This document shows, piece by piece, positions 6,441 to 9,325 of a stretch of DNA of 9,325 nt. The notes below the pieces were generated by a model. That model was not told the origin of the DNA. It saw only the letters and a list, made by a program, of their open reading frames with translations, and did not search any database. Source of the stretch: Bathyarchaeum sp965602795. GTDB taxonomy: Archaea; Thermoproteota; Bathyarchaeia; Bathyarchaeales; Bathyarchaeaceae. The stretch spans positions 1 through 9,325 of the forward strand of contig CBFCZR010000065.1 of the NCBI GenBank assembly GCA_965602795.1, written 5' to 3'. Every line of letters begins with the position of its first letter. The first letter of the stretch is position 1. Made by a program: the position numbers and the translations under genes.

Positions 6441-7679
6441 ATGTTGAGCGCGGAAGAAAAAAAGGCTGCCGCTGAAATTGCTGAGCTGCTGCAGTCACTA
6501 GGGCTAGAAGGTAAAAGGCACATAGAACTCGAGGATGTCGAGCTAACTGTAAAAGAAATCATTTTGGACCCCTCAGTTTTGAGCTCTGCTGCACTGAGAG
6601 GTATGATGCCTCCAAAGAGGAAAGCTGCTGCGCCACCAACTGCGAAACCTGCAACACTTTTGGAAGCCCCATTCACCCCCTTTGTTCAGGAATATCCTGG
6701 AAAGATTAGGGAAGTAACGCTTGGCGCTACTAAGAGTCAAGGAGGCAGCCGCGGCAAGCCTATAACAATCGGAGGCGCAACCACACCAGCGTTCTACCTG
6801 TTTGAGCAAACTCCTCCAAATCCGCCTGTGATTTCCGTGGATGTGTTCGACATGAAGGTTACACTTCCGAAGGCGATAAGGACGCACGTTGAAGATGTTT
6901 GGGAAGACACGGCTGCGTGGGCAAAAAGGGCAGTTGACAAATGGGGAGCAAAAGTGCTCACGCTGCATCTGCTGAGTACAGACCCGCTTATCAAAGACAC
7001 CTCGCCAGCTGAGGCTGCAAAAACTATAGAGAATGTGCTACAAGCAGTGGATGTCCCGCTTATTATTGGCGGTTGCGGCGACCCAAAGAAAGACGCCGCA
7101 GTTTTCAAGAAGATTGCTGAAGTGGCTGAAGGAGAGAGAGTTTTGCTAAGCTCTGTTACACTTGACATGGACGAAGCAGGTGTCCTTGAAGACGTGACAA
7201 AAGCAGCTGCAAAACATGGACACTTGGTTTTGGCGTTCACATCTTTGGACTTGAATCTTGCAAAAGAGCTGAACAGGAAAATCTGTGATTACTTACCCGA
7301 GGATGATATACTGATGGATTTAACAACTGCTGCGCTAGGTTACGGACTCGAGTACTCCTTCACTATTCACGAGCGCGCTAGAATGGCAGCGTTAATGGGA
7401 GACACAGAACTTCAGCATCCCGTGCTATCCGGCACAACGAATGCATGGGCTGCAAGAGAAGCTTGGCTGAAGCTGGGTCCAGAATGGGAGCCGAGAAGCC
7501 TCAGAGGACCTATATGGGAGACAGTGACTGCACTAAATCTGCTTCTAGCTGGGGTTGACTTGTTCATGATGATGCATCCAGATGCCATCAAAACTATGCA
7601 GAAGGTCGTACAGCAGTTGATGAATAAAGGTGGAGCTAAACCCGAGAAGATAGCTAACTGGGTTAACGCAAAAATATAG
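6441..7679 (+). CDS. cdhD: ACDS complex delta subunit, corrinoid iron-sulfur protein small subunit CdhD
   Basis: Pairs with CdhE to form the corrinoid iron-sulfur protein that carries the methyl group between the tetrahydropterin and CdhC. 412 residues from the ATG at 6441. A GTG at 6435, overlapping the cdhC stop as GTGA, would add two residues; neither start has a strong Shine-Dalgarno (GAGAAGTGAG precedes the ATG), so coupling to cdhC translation is likely. Residues 1-55 are a charged N-terminal segment. A Pro/Ala/Lys-rich linker (about 55-73) follows, then the TIM-barrel domain (about 128-400). Family segments include FDMKVTLPKAIR near 136, IIGGCGDP (208-215), MDLTTAALGYGLEYS (292-306), LSGTTNAWAAREAW (329-342) and MMMHPDA (376-382). 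It binds no Fe-S cluster, as expected. Bacterial AcsD/CfsB is the equivalent. Confidence 0.95.
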   Translation: MLSAEEKKAAAEIAELLQSLGLEGKRHIELEDVELTVKEIILDPSVLSSAALRGMMPPKRKAAAPPTAKPATLLEAPFTPFVQEYPGKIREVTLGATKSQGGSRGKPITIGGATTPAFYLFEQTPPNPPVISVDVFDMKVTLPKAIRTHVEDVWEDTAAWAKRAVDKWGAKVLTLHLLSTDPLIKDTSPAEAAKTIENVLQAVDVPLIIGGCGDPKKDAAVFKKIAEVAEGERVLLSSVTLDMDEAGVLEDVTKAAAKHGHLVLAFTSLDLNLAKELNRKICDYLPEDDILMDLTTAALGYGLEYSFTIHERARMAALMGDTELQHPVLSGTTNAWAAREAWLKLGPEWEPRSLRGPIWETVTALNLLLAGVDLFMMMHPDAIKTMQKVVQQLMNKGGAKPEKIANWVNAKI

Positions 7680-7682
7680 GAG
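7678..7682 (+). promoter_or_regulatory. Shine-Dalgarno of cdhE, overlapping the cdhD stop
   Basis: AGGAG shares bases with the cdhD TAG stop (7677-7679). It is 3 nt from the ATG at 7686 and 9 nt from the ATG at 7692. The longer spacing is nearer the usual range, which favours 7692; the two starts differ by two codons. Confidence 0.6.
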
Positions 7683-7691
7683 AAGATGAAG

Positions 7692-9161
7692 ATGACAGAA
7701 AGGCAAGTAAAAAGTATAACACAGCTCAGTCCAATTGACGTTTATATGTTGCTTCCCCGAACAAACTGTAAGGAATGCGGAGAAGCAAACTGCATGGCTT
7801 TCGCAGCTAAGCTGGTCAATAGAGAAGTCGCCTTAGAAGAGTGCCCTCCACTACTAAAAAAGGAACATGAAGAATCATACAAGAAACTTCAAGAGATACT
7901 GGCGCCGGTTATTAAGGAAATCACTGTAGGCACAGGAGAGAACGCAGTCAAAATAGGCGGCAAACTTGTCATGCAACGTCACGAGTTCACCTATCACAAC
8001 CCAGCGCCCATAGCCCTAGATGTAACCGACGAGATGCCATTGCACGCTAAATCTGATGAAAAAGACGCAGTTATAGACCGGGTGAAAAAAGTTGAGAATT
8101 TCTTGTACAATTACATTGGAAGAGACCTTAAGCTAGATATGGTCGCCTTAAGGTCAACATCAAATGATCCGGTAAAATTCAAGTCAACTGTAACGGAAGT
8201 TACAAAGGCTACGAAACTTCCACTGATATTATGCACATTCGACCCTAACGTTATGGAAGCTGGACTAATCGCTGCTTCAGGAAGGAAACCACTGATTTAT
8301 GCTGCAACAAAGGACAATTGGAAAGAAATGGCTGATTTGGCACTGATGTACGAATGTCCTTTGGCGGTCTTCGCCCCAAACGACCTCAGCCTTCTGAGAT
8401 CTCTTTCGAAGACCCTGATTGAGTATGGGGTTGAGGACTTGGTGCTCGACCCAGGAACACTTCCTGACGAAGGAATATCAGACACAATCAACAACTTCAC
8501 TATGGTGCGAAGAAACGCGTGCAAAGGCGGGGACAGGCTGTTAGGCTTCCCGATTATAGGGACACCCATCACAGCGTGGTTCGGTGAGGGCGATTCGAAG
8601 GAAATGCTGGCGTGGAAGGAAGCATATCTTGCTTCTATGCTGATGTCTAGGTATGCTGACATACTAATTATGCATAGCCTCGATGGGTGGGTTCAATTAC
8701 CAACCGTCATATGGCGATTTAATATTTATACAGATCCGAGGAAACCAGTTTCTGTTGAAGCACAATTGTATGAATTTGGTAAGCCTGATGAAATGTCGCC
8801 GATATTCCTGACTACAAATTATGCCTTAACCTACTTCACCGTTGAGTCTGACCTTAAGAGTTTTGGCGGCAACTATTACCTGATCGTAGTTGACAGTGAG
8901 GGAATCAGTGTCGAAGCCGCTGTAGCTGGGCGCTATCTTACCGCAGAAACAATCGCGGAAGCTGTTAAGAGTTCAGGCGTGGCAGAGAAGGTTAAGCATA
9001 AGTCCCTGATTCTACCCGGTATGGCTGCTAGGCTAAGCGGTGAGACTGAAGAAGAGCTGAAGAACGTTGGTTTGCCTGATTGGCGGGTCATAGTGGGTCC
9101 AAGAGATTCTTCTGGAATAGCAAAACTGCTGAAAGAAAAGTGGCCTCCGAAAGAAGACTAG
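7692..9161 (+). CDS. cdhE: ACDS complex gamma subunit, corrinoid iron-sulfur protein large subunit CdhE
   Basis: Large subunit of the corrinoid iron-sulfur protein. Its [4Fe-4S] cluster reduces the cobalt, and its C-terminal domain binds the corrinoid that carries the methyl group. 489 residues from the ATG at 7692 (491 if ATG 7686 is used). Cys26, Cys29, Cys34 and Cys51 (NCKECGEANC, then ECPPL) form the N-terminal cluster domain. A TIM barrel follows (about 108-348) with STSNDPVKF (155-163), CTFDPNVMEAG (181-191), ATKDNWKE (205-212) and LDPGT (252-256); it matches the methyl-pterin-binding fold. The C-terminal corrinoid-binding domain starts near 371, with TTNYALTYFTVESDL (374-388), SEGISVEAAVAG (402-413) and LPGMAARLSG (441-450), and the protein ends WPPKED. 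Length and order match methanogen CdhE (about 470) throughout. It is the last cdh gene in the window, about 12 nt after cdhD. Confidence 0.96.
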   Translation: MTERQVKSITQLSPIDVYMLLPRTNCKECGEANCMAFAAKLVNREVALEECPPLLKKEHEESYKKLQEILAPVIKEITVGTGENAVKIGGKLVMQRHEFTYHNPAPIALDVTDEMPLHAKSDEKDAVIDRVKKVENFLYNYIGRDLKLDMVALRSTSNDPVKFKSTVTEVTKATKLPLILCTFDPNVMEAGLIAASGRKPLIYAATKDNWKEMADLALMYECPLAVFAPNDLSLLRSLSKTLIEYGVEDLVLDPGTLPDEGISDTINNFTMVRRNACKGGDRLLGFPIIGTPITAWFGEGDSKEMLAWKEAYLASMLMSRYADILIMHSLDGWVQLPTVIWRFNIYTDPRKPVSVEAQLYEFGKPDEMSPIFLTTNYALTYFTVESDLKSFGGNYYLIVVDSEGISVEAAVAGRYLTAETIAEAVKSSGVAEKVKHKSLILPGMAARLSGETEEELKNVGLPDWRVIVGPRDSSGIAKLLKEKWPPKED

Positions 9162-9181
9162 AAACAAAAAATATCCCAACC

Positions 9182-9201
9182 CCTCTATCCTCTTCTTTTT
9201 T
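9182..9201 (+). terminator. T-rich transcription terminator of the cdh operon
   Basis: A pyrimidine-rich run ending TCTTCTTTTTT (9191-9201) begins about 20 nt after the cdhE stop. A second T6 follows at 9235-9240. Archaeal terminators are typically U-rich tracts without a needed hairpin, so these are good candidates. Confidence 0.5.
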
Positions 9202-9265
9202 GGTGCGAGAATAAACACGCATTCATTCACCTACTTTTTTGAATGCCTGTCTAAAAGATGCTTTT

Positions 9266-9286
9266 CATACGCACATGCGGTATGTG
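9266..9286. repeat. Imperfect inverted repeat downstream of cdhE
   Basis: CATACGCA (9266-9273) pairs with TGCG-G-TATG (9276-9284) with one bulged G and a 2-nt centre. A competing arrangement pairs CACAT (9272-9276) with ATGTG (9282-9286). It lies between T-rich tracts and an A-rich stretch. It could be an operator for the next gene or an RNA hairpin; function unknown. Confidence 0.35.
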
Positions 9287-9325
9287 ACAAAAAAGGGATG
9301 TAAAAAAGAAAGATTGAATCGTGTA

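Noticed and set aside
6794..7240. Minus-strand frame of 148 residues inside cdhD
   Set aside because: Antisense to the conserved TIM-barrel coding sequence; no independent start signal or family match.
9275..9325. Possible start of a next gene (ATG CGG TAT GTG..., 17 codons, running off the right edge)
   Set aside because: Too short to judge: no clear ribosome site and no recognisable residues, and the ATG lies inside the inverted repeat.
1..9325. CRISPR arrays, tRNA/rRNA genes, insertion sequences, attachment sites
   Set aside because: No regularly spaced direct repeats, no tRNA-like cloverleaf and no transposase motif or terminal repeats were seen; nearly all the sequence is explained by the seven coding regions.

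Overview
The window is archaeal and holds the complete structural operon of the acetyl-CoA decarbonylase/synthase (ACDS, archaeal CODH/ACS) complex, cdhA-cdhB-cdhC-cdhD-cdhE, on the + strand from 2135 to 9161. The archaeal call rests on four things. The subunits are of archaeal type: CdhA carries an inserted ferredoxin domain, there is a separate CdhB epsilon subunit, and CdhC lacks the long bacterial N-terminal region. The promoters look archaeal, with a purine-rich BRE followed by an AT box. The Shine-Dalgarno motifs are of the GGTGAT/GGAGG type. The thymidylate synthase upstream is the short archaeal form. Base composition is moderate. An uncultured lineage such as Bathyarchaeia, or a methanogen relative, would fit, but no taxonomic marker is present and this is only an inference.

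Layout. Positions 1-1065 (minus strand, running off the left edge) encode the N-terminal 355 residues of a [2Fe-2S]/ASKHA-type corrinoid activation protein (RACo/RamA-like, DUF4445). A 188-bp divergent intergenic region follows. Positions 1254-1928 (+) encode a 224-residue archaeal thymidylate synthase with all key dUMP-site residues. Positions 1929-2134 are a non-coding gap holding a BRE/TATA pair and a strong Shine-Dalgarno that selects a TTG start for cdhA. The five cdh genes then follow with gaps of 1 to about 12 bases, so they are almost certainly one transcript. The last 164 bases hold T-rich terminator-like tracts and a small imperfect inverted repeat.

How the genes work together. CdhA and CdhB form the Ni-Fe CO dehydrogenase, which interconverts CO2 and CO. 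CdhD and CdhE form the corrinoid iron-sulfur protein, which carries the methyl group from the tetrahydropterin. CdhC joins methyl, CO and CoA at its Ni-Ni-[4Fe-4S] A-cluster. The divergent ASKHA protein is the expected ATP-dependent reactivator of the corrinoid cofactor when Co(I) is oxidised to Co(II). The thymidylate synthase uses methylene-tetrahydropterin, the same one-carbon pool that feeds the methyl branch. The neighbourhood is therefore a coherent C1/acetyl-CoA locus. All active-site ligands I could check are intact, so the complex looks functional. I see no radically new system; the most interesting points are the gene context (activator and ThyA beside cdh, no CooC-type maturation gene inside the operon) and the regulatory sites.
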